A stretch of DNA of 64,000 nt from Paracidovorax avenae ATCC 19860. Its GTDB lineage: Bacteria; Pseudomonadota; Gammaproteobacteria; Burkholderiales; Burkholderiaceae_C. The position numbers and the translations under genes are program-made. The notes beneath the pieces were generated by a model. The model was given only the letters and a program-made list of their open reading frames with translations, was not told where the DNA came from and made no database searches. This document shows positions 10,382 through 22,621 of this stretch, piece by piece (within the stretch, counting starts at the first letter, position 1; every line of letters starts with the position of its first letter). The DNA is taken from positions 1,488,001 through 1,552,000 of the forward strand of contig NC_015138.1 of NCBI RefSeq assembly GCF_000176855.2, given 5' to 3'.

Positions 10382-10552
10382 TCAGAAACAGGACCAGACC
10401 TGGTCCGCCATCATTACCACGAAACCGGGCTCTGCATAGAGAGCGAAGGCGGCGGACAGCGCCACGGCGGCCGCGATGGTCCAGGGCAGCCACCGCTTCC
10501 AGCCGGGGCGCCGGGAGTTGGGGGTGGACAAAGGGGTGGACGCCATGCGCAT
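10382..10552 (-). CDS. Small single-pass membrane protein, 56 aa
   Basis: A 56-residue frame with a clean membrane helix: the polar N-terminus MRMASTPLSTPNSRRPGWKR is followed by WLPWTIAAAVALSAAFALYA and a conserved-looking end FVVMMADQVWSCF. Two Met starts, 10552 and 10546, are possible. It begins only 8 bp after the MFS gene stop on the same strand, which supports co-transcription and a real gene. The C-terminal pattern, hydrophobic then Asp-Gln-Val-Trp, is one I associate with small uncharacterised Comamonadaceae proteins. Function unknown. Confidence 0.65.
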   Translation of the reverse strand: MRMASTPLSTPNSRRPGWKRWLPWTIAAAVALSAAFALYAEPGFVVMMADQVWSCF

Positions 10553-10560
10553 GCCGCGCC

Positions 10561-11817
10561 TCAGGCGGTGGCGCCTGGCCGGGCCGGCGCGCGCGCGATC
10601 GGCGATTCGCGCACCGGCAGGTTGATGAGGCCCGCCGCTAGCCCCAAGGCGATGGCGAGGTACCAGACCACGTCGTAGCTGCCCGTGCGGTCGTAGAGGT
10701 AGCCCCCCAGCCAGACACCCAGGAAGCTGCCGATCTGGTGGCTGAAGAACACGAACCCTCCCAGCATCGAGAGGTGCTGCACGCCGAAGATCTGCGCCAC
10801 CGTGGCGTTGGTGGGCGGCACGGTGGACAGCCACAGGAACCCGATCACCGCCGAGAACATATAGACCGAGACGGGGGTGAGCGGCGCGAGCAGGAACACG
10901 GTGATCGCCACCGCGCGGGCGAAATAGATGAAGGCCAGGATGTGCCGGCGCGCCATGCGCTGGCCCAGGGTGCCGGCGATGTAGGTGCCGAAGACGTTGA
11001 AGAGGCCGATCAGGGCCAGCGCGTAGCTCGCCACCTGGGGTGAGAGGCCGTGGTCCTTGAGGTAGCTGGGCATGTGCACGCCGATGAACACCACCTGGAA
11101 GCCGCAGACGAAGTACCCGGCCGTGAGCAGCAGGAAGCTGGGGTAGCGCAGCGCTTCGGACAGGGCCTCGCCCACGGTCTGGCTGCGCGGCGCGGCGGGA
11201 GCGCCTGCGGCGCGGCGGCCGAAGCCCGGCTCGCGCAGTCCGAAGGCCAGCGGCACGATGAGCAGCACCATGGCCGAGAGGGCGAGCAGCGATTCCTGCC
11301 AGCCCAGGCGGGCGATCAGCTGGCCCTCCACGGGCACCATCAGGAACTGGCCGAACGAGCCGGCGGCCGCGGCCACGCCCATGGCCCAGGATCGCTTCTC
11401 GGGCGCGATCTGGCGGCCCAGCACGCCGTAGATCACGGCGTAGGTGGTGCCCGCCTGGGCCGCGCCGATCAGCACGCCGGCCGTGAGGGCGAACAGCAGG
11501 GGCGTGGGCGACAGCGCCATGCCGGCCAGCCCGAGGGCGTAGAGCACCGCCCCCGCGATCAGCACGCGGAAGGCCCCGAAGCGGTCGGCCGCCATGCCCG
11601 CGAAGATGCCGAACAGGCCCCAGGCGAGGTTCTGCACGGCGAGCGCGAGCGCGAATGTCTGGCGGGTCCAGCCCATGTCCTGCGTGATGGGCTGCAGCCA
11701 CAGGCCGAAGCCGTGGCGGATGCCCATGGAGAGCGTGACGACGGCCGCGCCGCAGGCCAGGACCTGCACCATGGAGAGCTTCGGGGTTTCGGGGGACATC
11801 CGCCCGAATGTAGCCAA
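10561..11817 (-). CDS. MFS transporter (oxalate/formate antiporter-like)
   Basis: Major facilitator superfamily inner-membrane transporter, 418 residues with about 12 hydrophobic segments. The N-terminal half contains FGLWLQPITQDMGWTRQTFA and the loop 2-3 motif GMAADRFGAFR. This architecture resembles the monocarboxylate/oxalate-formate branch. The middle loop AAGAPAAPRSQTVGEAL separates the two six-helix halves. The start may be Met1 (11817) or Met7 (11799, MSPETPKL). Substrate unknown. It is divergent from parE across about 107 bp and is followed by the 56-aa membrane protein. Confidence 0.88.
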   Translation of the reverse strand: MATFGRMSPETPKLSMVQVLACGAAVVTLSMGIRHGFGLWLQPITQDMGWTRQTFALALAVQNLAWGLFGIFAGMAADRFGAFRVLIAGAVLYALGLAGMALSPTPLLFALTAGVLIGAAQAGTTYAVIYGVLGRQIAPEKRSWAMGVAAAAGSFGQFLMVPVEGQLIARLGWQESLLALSAMVLLIVPLAFGLREPGFGRRAAGAPAAPRSQTVGEALSEALRYPSFLLLTAGYFVCGFQVVFIGVHMPSYLKDHGLSPQVASYALALIGLFNVFGTYIAGTLGQRMARRHILAFIYFARAVAITVFLLAPLTPVSVYMFSAVIGFLWLSTVPPTNATVAQIFGVQHLSMLGGFVFFSHQIGSFLGVWLGGYLYDRTGSYDVVWYLAIALGLAAGLINLPVRESPIARAPARPGATA

Positions 11818-11924
11818 AAGCGTCTGCCGGCGCTTGCCGAAGGATGCGGGTTAACCCGTGCGGCAGGCGGGTGGCTGTCTTTCCATCCAGTGCCGCCGGG
11901 CAGCCCGCACTACAATCCGCGCCC

Positions 11925-13907
<1,983 letters not shown>

Positions 13908-13910
13908 GCC

Positions 13911-14756
13911 ATGGCGGCGCAACGCTCCGGTGGTGATGCCGTGGCGGCATGGCTGCGGCGGCAGGCGGCTGCCGGCGCGCGCGCGGCCGCGCTGGCCCTG
14001 GCGCTCTGGCTGCCGGTGCAATCCGCCCATGCGGACCTCTGGGCCTACGTGGACGAGCGCGGCGTGACGCATTTCGCGGCCGAGCGCATCGACGAGCGCT
14101 ACAGCCTGTTCTTCCGCGGCGACGTGTTCGATTCCACGAAGGACGGGCGCTCCACGGGCACGGGCCTCGTCCCGCCCGGCGTGGCGCCGGGGGCCACGCC
14201 GGAGAGTGCGCGGCGCCTGGCCTATTTCGACATCGCGCCCGAGGTCAAGCGCGTGAAGCATTTCCTGCGCGCCTCGGCGAACCGCCACGGGCTGGACTAC
14301 GAACTGCTGCAGGCCGTGATCGCGACCGAATCGGGGTTCGATCCGCAGGCGGTGTCGCCGCGCGGCGCGGTGGGGCTCATGCAGGTGATGCCGGCCACGG
14401 CCGAACGCTTCGGCGTGGCGCGCGAGGCGAAGCGTTCGGTGGAACAGAAGCTCACCGACCCGGGCACGAACATCGCGGCCGGCACGCGCTACCTGCGGCA
14501 CCTGATCGATCTTTTCGAGGGCCGGCTCGACCTGGCCCTGGCAGCCTACAACGCGGGCGAGGGGGCCGTGCAGCGCGCCGGCCGCCGCATTCCGGCCTAC
14601 CGCGAGACACAGAACTACGTGAAGAGCGTGCTGGGGCTCTACGCCCTGCTCAAGCCCGCGGCGGCGGCCCCGGTGCCCGTGGCTACCGGCCGCGGCGCCG
14701 CGGCAGGCCGGGTGCGCATGGAACTGGCAGCACCCGTGGCCCAGGACGCGCCCTGA
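13911..14756 (+). CDS. Lytic transglycosylase (SLT domain) between parE and parC
   Basis: Periplasmic lytic transglycosylase, cleaves peptidoglycan glycan strands to 1,6-anhydromuropeptides. The 281 residues open with a Sec signal ([16 protein letters not shown], cleavage near residue 42), then a DUF4124-like segment [14 protein letters not shown]. The SLT domain is near residues 120-240: catalytic Glu in [33 protein letters not shown], and [14 protein letters not shown]. The ATG is 3 bp after the parE stop and parC follows 61 bp later, so all three are likely one transcript. That arrangement ties a cell-wall enzyme to the chromosome-decatenation genes. Confidence 0.9.
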   Translation: MAAQRSGGDAVAAWLRRQAAAGARAAALALALWLPVQSAHADLWAYVDERGVTHFAAERIDERYSLFFRGDVFDSTKDGRSTGTGLVPPGVAPGATPESARRLAYFDIAPEVKRVKHFLRASANRHGLDYELLQAVIATESGFDPQAVSPRGAVGLMQVMPATAERFGVAREAKRSVEQKLTDPGTNIAAGTRYLRHLIDLFEGRLDLALAAYNAGEGAVQRAGRRIPAYRETQNYVKSVLGLYALLKPAAAAPVPVATGRGAAAGRVRMELAAPVAQDAP

Positions 14757-14817
14757 CCTTTCGAACGACACCGCGGCGCACCGCCTGCCGCGTTCCTCTT
14801 TCCATCCTTCCCGACGC

Positions 14818-17175
14818 ATGAGCGACAACGACCAACCCACCCTCGACTTCTCCCAGCCCGAGTCCGGCGATCACCTGGGCCTGGCCAGCTACGCGCAGCG
14901 AGCCTACCTGGAGTACGCGCTCTCCGTGGTGAAGGGCCGCGCGCTGCCGGACGTGTGCGACGGCATGAAACCGGTGCAGCGCCGCATCCTCTTCGCGATG
15001 GAGCGCATGGGCCTGGCCTATGGCGGGCCCACCCGCAACGTGCCGGCCAAGCCCGTGAAGAGCGCCCGGGTGGTCGGCGACGTGCTGGGCCGCTTCCATC
15101 CGCACGGCGACCAGTCGGCCTACGACGCGCTGGTGCGGCTGGCGCAGGATTTCAGCCAGCGCTATCCGCTCATCGACGGCCAGGGCAACTTCGGCAGCCG
15201 CGATGGCGACGGCGCCGCGGCCATGCGCTACACCGAGGCGCGGCTGACGCGCATCGCCAGCCTGCTGCTCGACGAGATCGACCAGGGCACGGTGGGTTTC
15301 GTGCCCAACTACGACGGCTCCACCGAGGAGCCGCGCCAGCTGCCCGCGCGGCTGCCGTTCGCGCTGCTCAACGGCGCGAGCGGCATCGCCGTGGGCCTGG
15401 CCACCGAGATCCCGAGCCACAACCTGCGCGAGATCGCCGACGCCTGCGTGGCGCTGGTGAAGAACCCGAAGCTCGCCGACGAGGAACTCGCCGCGATGGT
15501 GCCGGGCCCGGACTATCCTGGCGGCGGCCAGATCATCAGCAGCCCCGGCGACATCCAGGATGCCTACCGCACGGGGCGCGGCAGCCTCAAGGTGCGCGCG
15601 CGCTGGAAGATCGAGGACCTGGCGCGCGGCCAGTGGCAGATGGTGGTGACCGAGCTGCCGCCCGGCGTGTCCGCGCAGAAGGTGCTGGAAGAAATCGAGG
15701 AACTCACCAACCCCAAGGTGAAGGCCGGCAAGAAGGCGCTTTCGCAGGAGCAGACGCAGCTCAAGGCCACGGTGCTGGGCGTGCTGGACGTGGTACGCGA
15801 CGAGTCGAGCAAGGACGCGCCCGTACGCATCGTGTTCGAGCCCAAGACGGGCAAGGTGCCGCAGCAGGAGCTGATCACCACGCTGCTGGCGCACACCAGC
15901 CTGGAAACCTCCGCGCCCATCAACCTGACCATGGTGGGCCTGGACGGCAAGCCCGTGCAGAAGTCGCTGCGGCGCATGCTGGAGGAATGGATCGCCTTCC
16001 GCCAGCAGACCATCACCCGGCGCAGCCAGCACCGCCTCGCCAAGGTGCTGGACCGCATCCACATCCTCGAGGGGCGGCAGACCGTGCTGCTCAACATCGA
16101 CGAGGTGATCGCGATCATCCGCACGGCCGACGAGCCCAAGGCGGCGCTGATCGAGCGCTTCCGCCTGTCGGACCGGCAGGCCGAGGACATCCTGGAAATC
16201 CGGCTGCGCCAGCTCGCGCGGCTGGAAGCGATCAAGATCGAGCAGGAACTCAAGGAACTGCGCGAAGAGCAGGGCAAGCTCGAGGACATCCTCGCCAACC
16301 CCGCATCGCTGCGCCGCCTGATGGTCAAGGAAATCGAGGCGGACGCGAAGCAGTTCGCGGACGCGCGCCGCACGCTCATCCAGGCCGACAAGCGCGCCAC
16401 GGCCGAGGTGAAGGTGGTCGACGAGCCCGTGACGGTGGTCGTCTCGCAGAAGGGCTGGGTGCGTGCGCGCCAGGGCCACGGCCACGATGCCGGCACCTTC
16501 GCCTTCAAGTCCGGCGACGCGCTCTATGGCACCTTCGAGTGCCGCACCGTCGATACGCTCATCGCCTTCGGCAGCAACGGCCGCGTGTATTCCGTGGCCG
16601 TCTCGCAATTGCCCGGCGCGCGCGGCGATGGCCAGCCCATCACCACGCTGATCGAGCTGGAGGCCGGCACGCAGCCGGTGCACTATTTCGCGGGCCCCGC
16701 GAACGCGGCGCTGCTGCTCGCGGGTTCGGGCGGCTACGGCTTCATCGCCGCCGTGGAGCACATGACCGCGCGCAACCGCGGCGGCAAGGCCTTCGTCTCG
16801 CTGGGCGAGGGCGAGCAGCTCTGCCGGCCGTCGCACGCGGCGTTCACCAGCGGCAGCCAGGCGCTCGTTCCCGCGACCCATGTGTGCTGCGCCTCGGCGG
16901 GCGGGCGCATCCTGACGTTCGAGATCACCGAGCTCAAGCAGATGGCCAACGGCGGCCGCGGCCTGATGCTCATCGACCTCGAGCCCAAGGACACGCTGGC
17001 AGGCGCGGCGGCCTACACGCGCAGCGTGCGCATCGCGGGCGTGGGCCGCGGCGGCAAGGAGCGCGACGAGACACTGGAAATCCGCAGCCTGAACAATGCG
17101 CGCTTCCCACGCGGGCGCAAGGGCAAGGCGGCGGACCTGGGCTTCAAGCCGAACGCCGTGCTGCGCGTCGAGTAA
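14818..17175 (+). CDS. parC: DNA topoisomerase IV subunit A
   Basis: DNA-cleaving subunit of topoisomerase IV, 785 residues. Winged-helix and tower region: [35 protein letters not shown], then the quinolone-determining stretch [20 protein letters not shown]. The catalytic tyrosine lies in [19 protein letters not shown]. The C-terminal half is the beta-pinwheel DNA-binding domain, with repeats such as [16 protein letters not shown] and [12 protein letters not shown]. In the QRDR the usual Ser/Thr position reads Gln (HGDQSAYD), which is common in this group. The start is fixed by the ParC-typical N-terminus; a terminator follows. Confidence 0.97.
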   Translation: MSDNDQPTLDFSQPESGDHLGLASYAQRAYLEYALSVVKGRALPDVCDGMKPVQRRILFAMERMGLAYGGPTRNVPAKPVKSARVVGDVLGRFHPHGDQSAYDALVRLAQDFSQRYPLIDGQGNFGSRDGDGAAAMRYTEARLTRIASLLLDEIDQGTVGFVPNYDGSTEEPRQLPARLPFALLNGASGIAVGLATEIPSHNLREIADACVALVKNPKLADEELAAMVPGPDYPGGGQIISSPGDIQDAYRTGRGSLKVRARWKIEDLARGQWQMVVTELPPGVSAQKVLEEIEELTNPKVKAGKKALSQEQTQLKATVLGVLDVVRDESSKDAPVRIVFEPKTGKVPQQELITTLLAHTSLETSAPINLTMVGLDGKPVQKSLRRMLEEWIAFRQQTITRRSQHRLAKVLDRIHILEGRQTVLLNIDEVIAIIRTADEPKAALIERFRLSDRQAEDILEIRLRQLARLEAIKIEQELKELREEQGKLEDILANPASLRRLMVKEIEADAKQFADARRTLIQADKRATAEVKVVDEPVTVVVSQKGWVRARQGHGHDAGTFAFKSGDALYGTFECRTVDTLIAFGSNGRVYSVAVSQLPGARGDGQPITTLIELEAGTQPVHYFAGPANAALLLAGSGGYGFIAAVEHMTARNRGGKAFVSLGEGEQLCRPSHAAFTSGSQALVPATHVCCASAGGRILTFEITELKQMANGGRGLMLIDLEPKDTLAGAAAYTRSVRIAGVGRGGKERDETLEIRSLNNARFPRGRKGKAADLGFKPNAVLRVE

Positions 17176-17200
17176 AGCCTCGCGAACACCGCTTTTCCGG

Positions 17201-17230
17201 AGGGCCGCCAGGGCATGGCGGCCCTTTTTT
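17201..17230 (+). terminator. Rho-independent terminator after parC
   Basis: Perfect 10-bp stem AGGGCCGCCA (17201-17210) / TGGCGGCCCT (17216-17225) with a 5-nt loop and a T6 run, 25 bp after the parC stop. It closes the parE-transglycosylase-parC unit. Confidence 0.93.
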
Positions 17231-17377
17231 GTTGCGCCGCCGCATCGCGGCAGGAATATGGTGTTAATGCGAGTGGTGTTTCTGCTTGTATCAATGCACT
17301 ATCTGCCCGCACGGCCACCGGAGGCGGCGGCTGCGGGGCCGTGCGTTGCCTTGATGCGCGCCAGGAGCACCCTTACC

Positions 17378-19225
17378 GTGAAAGATCTGAAAATATCCAC
17401 CCGCCTCGCGCTGGGATTCGCGCTCATCCTGCTCGTCATGTTCCTCATGAACATGCTGGGCCTGACCAATATGGGGGAGATGGTCCGCTCCGTGAAGGGC
17501 GTCGGATCGGAAGCCCTCTTCAAGGAGCGCCTGATCAGCGACTGGGCACGCAACATCCACACGAGCGTGCAGCGGACCAAGGCCGTGGCGTTGAGTGCGG
17601 ATTCGGCACTCAGCGAGAGGTTCGCGGAAGAGGCGGCCGCCTCTTCGCGCCAGTCGGGTGACATGCTCAAGCGCATCGATGCGCTGGCGCAGACCGACCA
17701 GGAAAAGGCTCTGATGGCCGACATCCAGAAAACGCGCGTGGCCTATCTCGCGTCCCGCGATGCCCTCTACAAGGCCAAGCGCGAGGGGCGGCTGGACGAG
17801 GCGCAGCGCCTGTTCACGCAGGAGTTCCAGCCCCTGACCGTGCAGTACCTCAAGAGCGTGCAGCAACTCCTGGACCTGCAGCGCGCGAACATCGATGCGG
17901 CCCTGGGGAAGGTGGAATCCGGCTACGCGGAGACCCGCATCGCCGTGGCGATCGCCACCGTGCTGGCCCTGATCCTGGGCGCGGGCCTGGGCTGGTGGAT
18001 CACGCGCGGCATCACGCGCCCGCTCGGCGAGGCGGTGCGTGTCGCGCGCGCCGTGGCGGACAACGACCTCACCAGCCATATCACCACGGGCGGGCGCGAC
18101 GAGACCGGGCAGATGCTGGATGCCCTGCGCCAGATGAACGACAACCTCGCCCAGGTCACGGGCCGCGTGCGCCAGGGGGCCGACAGCATCGCCGTTGCCG
18201 CGCGCGAAATCGATGCGGGCAACCAGGACCTTTCGGCGCGCACCGAGCGGCAGGCGAGCGCCCTGCAGCAGACGGCCGCCTCCATCGAACAACTCACCAG
18301 CGCCGTGCGGCAGAACGCCGACAGCGCCCGGCAGGCCAACCAGCTCGCGGCCCATGCCTCGCAGGTGGCGGGCGAGGGCGGGCAGGTGGTGGCCGGCGTG
18401 GTGCAGACCATGGGTGCCATCGATGCTTCCTCGCGCCGCATCGCCGACATCATCGGCGTGATCGACGGCATTGCCTTCCAGACGAACATTCTCGCGCTGA
18501 ATGCGGCCGTGGAGGCCGCGCGGGCCGGCGAGCAGGGCCGCGGTTTCGCGGTCGTGGCCGGCGAAGTGCGCGCGCTCGCGGGGCGCAGCGCCGAAGCCGC
18601 CAAGGACATCAAGGCGCTGATCGGTGATTCCGTGGCCAAGGTGGACGAGGGCTCCCAGCAGGTCGCGCAGGCCGGACGCACCATGGAGTCCGTGGTGGAC
18701 AGCATCCGGCGCGTGGCCGACATCATGGGCGAGATCAGCGCCGCGAGCGCGGAGCAGAGCACGGGTATCGAGCAGGTGAGCCAGGCCATCGGGCAGATGG
18801 ACCAGGTGACGCAGCAGAACGCCGCACTGGTCGAGGAGGCCGCGGCCGCCACCGGCTCGCTCAAGACGCAGGCGGCCATGCTGGCCGAGGTGGTGGCGGC
18901 ATTCCGCCTGCGGGACGGCAGCGTGACCGGGATTCCCTCCGCCTCCGTGCCCGTTCCGCCACCTGCCGCCAGGGCGGTGCCGGCGCCCGTTTTCCCTCCG
19001 GCCGCAGCGCAGGCATCCCCGCGCCCTGCCGTCGCGGCACCTGCCCGGCCGCGCACGCCGGCTGTCGCCAGGCCGGCGGCCGGCAAGGCGCCCGCACTGT
19101 CCGGTGGCCGCCCGGCACCTGCGGCATCCGCGGCGCAGGCACCCGCGCCGCAGCCTCCTGCGCCGCAGCCTCCTGCGCCGCCGCGCAAGGCCAGCCAGAG
19201 CGACGACGACTGGGAAACCTTCTAA
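17378..19225 (+). CDS. Methyl-accepting chemotaxis protein with CheR-type C-terminal pentapeptide
   Basis: Transmembrane chemoreceptor, 615 residues. TM1 is near residues 8-30, then a four-helix-bundle periplasmic sensor, TM2 near 187-207 ([20 protein letters not shown]), HAMP, and a long cytoplasmic coiled coil. Its hairpin tip carries the invariant [21 protein letters not shown] Pro/Ala-rich tail of about 100 residues contains a repeated 15-bp unit (19145-19174) and ends DDWETF, resembling the NWETF tether that recruits CheR and CheB in enteric receptors. The chosen start is the GTG at 17378 with AGGAG upstream; an in-frame ATG at 17354 is an alternative. Ligand unknown. Confidence 0.92.
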   Translation: MKDLKISTRLALGFALILLVMFLMNMLGLTNMGEMVRSVKGVGSEALFKERLISDWARNIHTSVQRTKAVALSADSALSERFAEEAAASSRQSGDMLKRIDALAQTDQEKALMADIQKTRVAYLASRDALYKAKREGRLDEAQRLFTQEFQPLTVQYLKSVQQLLDLQRANIDAALGKVESGYAETRIAVAIATVLALILGAGLGWWITRGITRPLGEAVRVARAVADNDLTSHITTGGRDETGQMLDALRQMNDNLAQVTGRVRQGADSIAVAAREIDAGNQDLSARTERQASALQQTAASIEQLTSAVRQNADSARQANQLAAHASQVAGEGGQVVAGVVQTMGAIDASSRRIADIIGVIDGIAFQTNILALNAAVEAARAGEQGRGFAVVAGEVRALAGRSAEAAKDIKALIGDSVAKVDEGSQQVAQAGRTMESVVDSIRRVADIMGEISAASAEQSTGIEQVSQAIGQMDQVTQQNAALVEEAAAATGSLKTQAAMLAEVVAAFRLRDGSVTGIPSASVPVPPPAARAVPAPVFPPAAAQASPRPAVAAPARPRTPAVARPAAGKAPALSGGRPAPAASAAQAPAPQPPAPQPPAPPRKASQSDDDWETF

Positions 19226-19340
19226 GAGCGGCTAACACGACCCTTCTGGCGTCGTTGCCGCATCTTTTCGTACTACCCGTACTGCCTGCGATACGGCGCC
19301 TGGCCAGAACCGCTTCGCTGGGTCGTGTTAGCTGCTCTAA
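19223..19340. repeat. 118-bp near-perfect inverted repeat (long hairpin element)
   Basis: The 21-bp outer arms 19223-19243 and 19320-19340 are complementary with two mismatches. Inside them are paired TTCTGGC (19244-19250)/GCCAGAA (19303-19309), GCCGCATC (19257-19264)/GATACGGC (19290-19297), and an apical GTAC (19270-19273)/GTAC (19279-19282). The whole stretch can fold into one bulged hairpin. It begins in the stop codon of the first chemoreceptor gene and lies before the second. It has no T-run on either side. It could be a transcript-processing or attenuation element, or a member of a dispersed intergenic repeat family; copy number cannot be judged here. Confidence 0.8.
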
Positions 19341-19464
19341 GCCTGGCGGGTGGTTCCACCCGGCTCTGGTGTAAACACCGAGCGCCCCGGACGCCGCTTC
19401 ATGCACGATGGCTTCAGCCGACGAGGGTGGGCGCGGCCCGCCCGGCATGACAAAGGAGTCCGCC

Positions 19465-21075
19465 ATGCAACGATCACTGCGGGTCGTCCACAAGCTCTGG
19501 ATCGCCGTCGCCCTGCTGGTGGCCATGCTGTCCGCGGTGCTCGGCGTGGCCGGTGCGCGCTACCAGCGCGAGCAGGCCCTGGCCGAGGCCGCGCGCGACG
19601 AGATGGAGCAGCGCACCCAGGCGGCCCTGCGCTGGGCCGGGCTGACGGAAACCAACGCGGCCCGCACCCTGGCGGTGGCGCTCACCGCCGATTCCCTGCT
19701 GGAGGCGCAGTTCAAGGAGCCGGTCGCCGCCACGTCCGCACGCATTTCGGAGACCCAGAAGATGCTCGCCGGCATGGACCTTTCCGCACAGGACAGGGCG
19801 CAGATGGCGAAGATCGCCGCGGCGCGCCAGGCCACGCTGGACCTGCGTGGCGAGGCCGGCATGCTGTCGGCCGCCGGCCAGCGTGACGAGGCCCGCGCGC
19901 TGGTGCTGCAGCGCTACCAGCCTGCCGTGGCGGCCTACCTGCAGCTCCTGCGGGACTTCGCGCAGTCGCAGGCCGATGCCGCCGATGCGCTGCGCGACCG
20001 GACGGCCGCATCGCTGCAGCGCATCCTGCTGGGCGCGGCCGCGGGGATGGCGCTGCTGTTCGCGGGGATCGTGGCGGGCAGCGTGGTGCTGATCCGCGGC
20101 ATCCAGAAGCCGCTGGCTGAGGCCAATGCCGTGGCGGCGCGCATTGCCGAGGGGGACCTGGCCTCGCCCGTGCCGCAGGGCCGCGGCGACGAATTCGGCG
20201 AGCTGCTGCGATCGCTCGGCGCCATGGGCGAATCGCTGTCGGGCGTGGTGCGGCAGGTGCGCCAGAGCACCGACAGCATCGCCATCGCCAGCGCCGAGAT
20301 CGCCACGGGCAACCACGACCTGTCCGTGCGCACCGAGCAGGCCTCCAGCAGCCTGCAGGAAACGGCAGCCGCCATGGAACAGTTCACCAGCACCCTGCAG
20401 CAGAGCGCGGGCAGCGCGCAGCAGGCCAGCGGGCTGGCGGCCAGTGCCCGCAGTGTGGCGCAGCGCGGTGGCGACGTGGTCACCCAGGTGGTTTCCACGA
20501 TGGATGACATCCACCAGAGCAGCCGCCGCATCGCGGACATCATCGGCGTGATCGACGGCATCGCCTTCCAGACCAACATCCTGGCCCTGAACGCTGCCGT
20601 GGAGGCGGCTCGGGCGGGCGAGCAGGGCCGGGGCTTCGCCGTGGTCGCGGGCGAGGTGCGCAGCCTGGCACAGCGCAGCGCCACCGCCGCGCGCGAGATC
20701 AGGCAGTTGATCGGTACCTCGGTGGAGCGGGTGGAGGCCGGCAGCCGGCTGGTGCAGGATGCCGGCGCCACCATGCAGGACATCGTGCGCTCGGTGCAGC
20801 TCGTGAACGACATGATCGGAGAGATCACCGCCGCGGCCTCCGAGCAGAGCGCCGGCATCGGGCAGGTGAACGAATCCGTGGGGCGGCTGGACCAGATGAC
20901 GCAGCAGAACGCCGCGCTGGTGGAAGAAAGCGCGGCCGCGGCCCAGAGCCTGCGCGAGCAGGCGGAGCAGCTGGCGCGCACGGTGTCGGTGTTCAAGCTG
21001 CGCGCCCTGCCGGGCGCTGCCGGCGCGGCACTGCCGCAGCCCGTGCGGGGTGGGGCGCGCAGGCTGGCGGCCTGA
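19465..21075 (+). CDS. Methyl-accepting chemotaxis protein
   Basis: Second chemoreceptor, 536 residues. TM1 is near residues 10-30 ([20 protein letters not shown]), followed by a four-helix-bundle sensor, TM2 near 190-212, a HAMP domain ([19 protein letters not shown]) and the signalling hairpin with [20 protein letters not shown], identical at the tip to the preceding receptor. It ends soon after the second methylation helix (RRLAA), with no PA-rich linker and no WETF tail, so adaptation probably relies on neighbouring receptors. AAGGAG at 19453-19458 fixes the ATG at 19465. It is likely a diverged tandem duplicate of the upstream gene. Confidence 0.92.
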   Translation: MQRSLRVVHKLWIAVALLVAMLSAVLGVAGARYQREQALAEAARDEMEQRTQAALRWAGLTETNAARTLAVALTADSLLEAQFKEPVAATSARISETQKMLAGMDLSAQDRAQMAKIAAARQATLDLRGEAGMLSAAGQRDEARALVLQRYQPAVAAYLQLLRDFAQSQADAADALRDRTAASLQRILLGAAAGMALLFAGIVAGSVVLIRGIQKPLAEANAVAARIAEGDLASPVPQGRGDEFGELLRSLGAMGESLSGVVRQVRQSTDSIAIASAEIATGNHDLSVRTEQASSSLQETAAAMEQFTSTLQQSAGSAQQASGLAASARSVAQRGGDVVTQVVSTMDDIHQSSRRIADIIGVIDGIAFQTNILALNAAVEAARAGEQGRGFAVVAGEVRSLAQRSATAAREIRQLIGTSVERVEAGSRLVQDAGATMQDIVRSVQLVNDMIGEITAAASEQSAGIGQVNESVGRLDQMTQQNAALVEESAAAAQSLREQAEQLARTVSVFKLRALPGAAGAALPQPVRGGARRLAA

Positions 21076-21098
21076 TCCCGGGCGGGAACCGGGATCAG
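21072..21098. terminator. Hairpin between convergent genes (no T-tract)
   Basis: A perfect 9-bp stem CTGATCCCG (21072-21080) / CGGGATCAG (21090-21098) with a 9-nt loop overlaps the receptor stop codon and ends 3 bp before the pyridoxal kinase stop. There is no T-run, so it is a terminator-like structure rather than a classical intrinsic terminator. Confidence 0.55.
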
Positions 21099-21101
21099 GA
21101 C

Positions 21102-22031
21102 TCAGGTCTGCGCCGGAGGGCCCACCGCCTCGGCGGCGAAACGCTGCGACGGCTGCGCGATCTGCTCGCGGCAGGCCACCAGGGGCAGGTCGCGCTGGCC
21201 CGGCGCGGTGCGCGACACCAGCGCGTACAGGCTGCTGACCGCGCTCGATACCGCGTCCGGCGTGGACGCGCCGCGCAGCAGGTGGCCCAGCAGCACGGCC
21301 GAGAACACGTCGCCCATGCCGTTGGGCAGGGGCTGCAGGTCGATGAACGGCGTACGCACCAGCCAGGCGGCCTCCGCCGTCACGGCCAGCGTGGCCAGCC
21401 GGTCGTCCGGCAGGTCCGGCGTGCGCAGGCTGGTCACCACGATGAGCGAGGGGCCCGTGCCGGCCGCATCGCCCAGCAGCGCACGCGCGGCGGCCACCGA
21501 TTCGTCCACCGAGCCCAGCGGGGCGCCGTGCAGCAGTTCGAACTCGTACTGGTTGGGCGTGATGATGCTGGCCTGCGCCAGCGCGCGGCGGCGCAGGAAT
21601 TCCGGGATGCCCGGGCGCACGAACACGCCCCGGCCCACATCGCCCATCACCGGGTCGCACAGGTAGCGCAGGCCCGGGCGCACGGCCCGGATCTCCTGCA
21701 CCGCGGCCAGGATGGCTTCGCCCACGCCGGCATCGCCCAGGTAGCCCGAGAGCACCGCCGTGCAGCGCGCCAGCACGCCCCGCGCGCGCAGGCCGTCGAG
21801 CACGTCGGCGATGTGCGCGGGCGGGAAGACCTGCCCCTTGAACTCGCCGTAGCCCGTGTGGTTGGAGAACTGCACCGTGTGCACAGCCACCGGCTGGATG
21901 CCCAGCAGCTGCAGCGGCAGCATGGCCGCGTCGTTGCCCACGTGCCCGAAGGCGACGTGCGACTGGATGGAGAGCACCAGCGGAGGCTCCCCGGACGGCG
22001 GGCCGGCGGAAGGGGCTGCGGTGGCGCTCAC
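21102..22031 (-). CDS. pdxY: Pyridoxal kinase
   Basis: PfkB/ribokinase-fold pyridoxal kinase of the vitamin B6 salvage pathway: phosphorylates pyridoxal to PLP. About 309 residues. Visible motifs are VLSIQSHVAFGHVGN at the N-terminus, NHTGYGEFKGQV, YLCDPVMGDVGRGVFV, ITPNQYEFELLHG and the anion-hole signature PLPNGMGDVFSAVLLGHLL with the catalytic Asp. PdxY is preferred over PdxK because of this exact pattern. Two GTG starts, 22031 and 22040, lie just after the stop of the Rid-family gene; both give short variable N-termini before the conserved SIQSHV. It is translationally close to that gene, as PLP enzymes and RidA proteins are metabolically linked. Confidence 0.93.
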   Translation of the reverse strand: MSATAAPSAGPPSGEPPLVLSIQSHVAFGHVGNDAAMLPLQLLGIQPVAVHTVQFSNHTGYGEFKGQVFPPAHIADVLDGLRARGVLARCTAVLSGYLGDAGVGEAILAAVQEIRAVRPGLRYLCDPVMGDVGRGVFVRPGIPEFLRRRALAQASIITPNQYEFELLHGAPLGSVDESVAAARALLGDAAGTGPSLIVVTSLRTPDLPDDRLATLAVTAEAAWLVRTPFIDLQPLPNGMGDVFSAVLLGHLLRGASTPDAVSSAVSSLYALVSRTAPGQRDLPLVACREQIAQPSQRFAAEAVGPPAQT

Positions 22032-22045
22032 GGCATCCACGGCGC

Positions 22046-22504
22046 TCAGGCCAGCTCGGCGATCAGTTCGATTTCCACGCAGGCGCCCATGGGGATCTGC
22101 GCCACGCCGAAGGCACTGCGCGCGTGCTTGCCCTTGTCGCCGAACACTTCGCCCAGCAGTTCGCTGGCGCCGTTGGTCACCAGGTGCTGCTCGGTGAAGT
22201 CGCCGGTGGAGTTCACCAGGCTCATCACCTTCACGATGCGCTGCACGCGGTTCAGGTCGCCGCCCGTGGCCGCATGCAGCGTGCCCAGCAGGTCGATCGC
22301 CACGGCGCGCGCCGCGGCCTTGCCGTCTTCCGTCGAGACATCGCGGCCGAGCTGGCCGACCCACGGCTTGCCGTCCTTGCGCGCGATGTGGCCGCTCAGG
22401 AAGACGAGGTTGCCCGTCTGCACGTAGGGCACATAGGCCGCGGCCGGCGTGGCGACGGGCGGGAGCGTGATGTTCAGGGCAGAGAGTTTGTCGTAGATGC
22501 TCAT
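22046..22504 (-). CDS. RidA/YjgF-family protein
   Basis: Rid (reactive intermediate deaminase) family protein, 152 residues, the length of the YjgF-like subgroup found next to metabolic genes. It contains the core fold LVFLSGHIARKDGKPW (N-terminal strand region) and the closing IPMGACVEIELIAELA. Canonical RidA hydrolyses enamine/imine by-products of PLP enzymes, using an Arg near residue 105. Here the equivalent region reads RSAFGVAQIPMG with an Arg before the Ser, so deaminase activity is possible but untested. The stop lies 5 bp before a pdxY start on the same strand, suggesting an operon. Confidence 0.88.
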   Translation of the reverse strand: MSIYDKLSALNITLPPVATPAAAYVPYVQTGNLVFLSGHIARKDGKPWVGQLGRDVSTEDGKAAARAVAIDLLGTLHAATGGDLNRVQRIVKVMSLVNSTGDFTEQHLVTNGASELLGEVFGDKGKHARSAFGVAQIPMGACVEIELIAELA

Positions 22505-22621
22505 GGTGATGGGGAAGCGGGTTGAGAAGGAAAAAGGGGCACCGGCTGTGCGCGGGCCGGTCGGTGGAGCGCAGCCAGGGCCTGCGGCGGAGGGAATGGT
22601 ACAGCGCTCCGGCGGCTCCCT

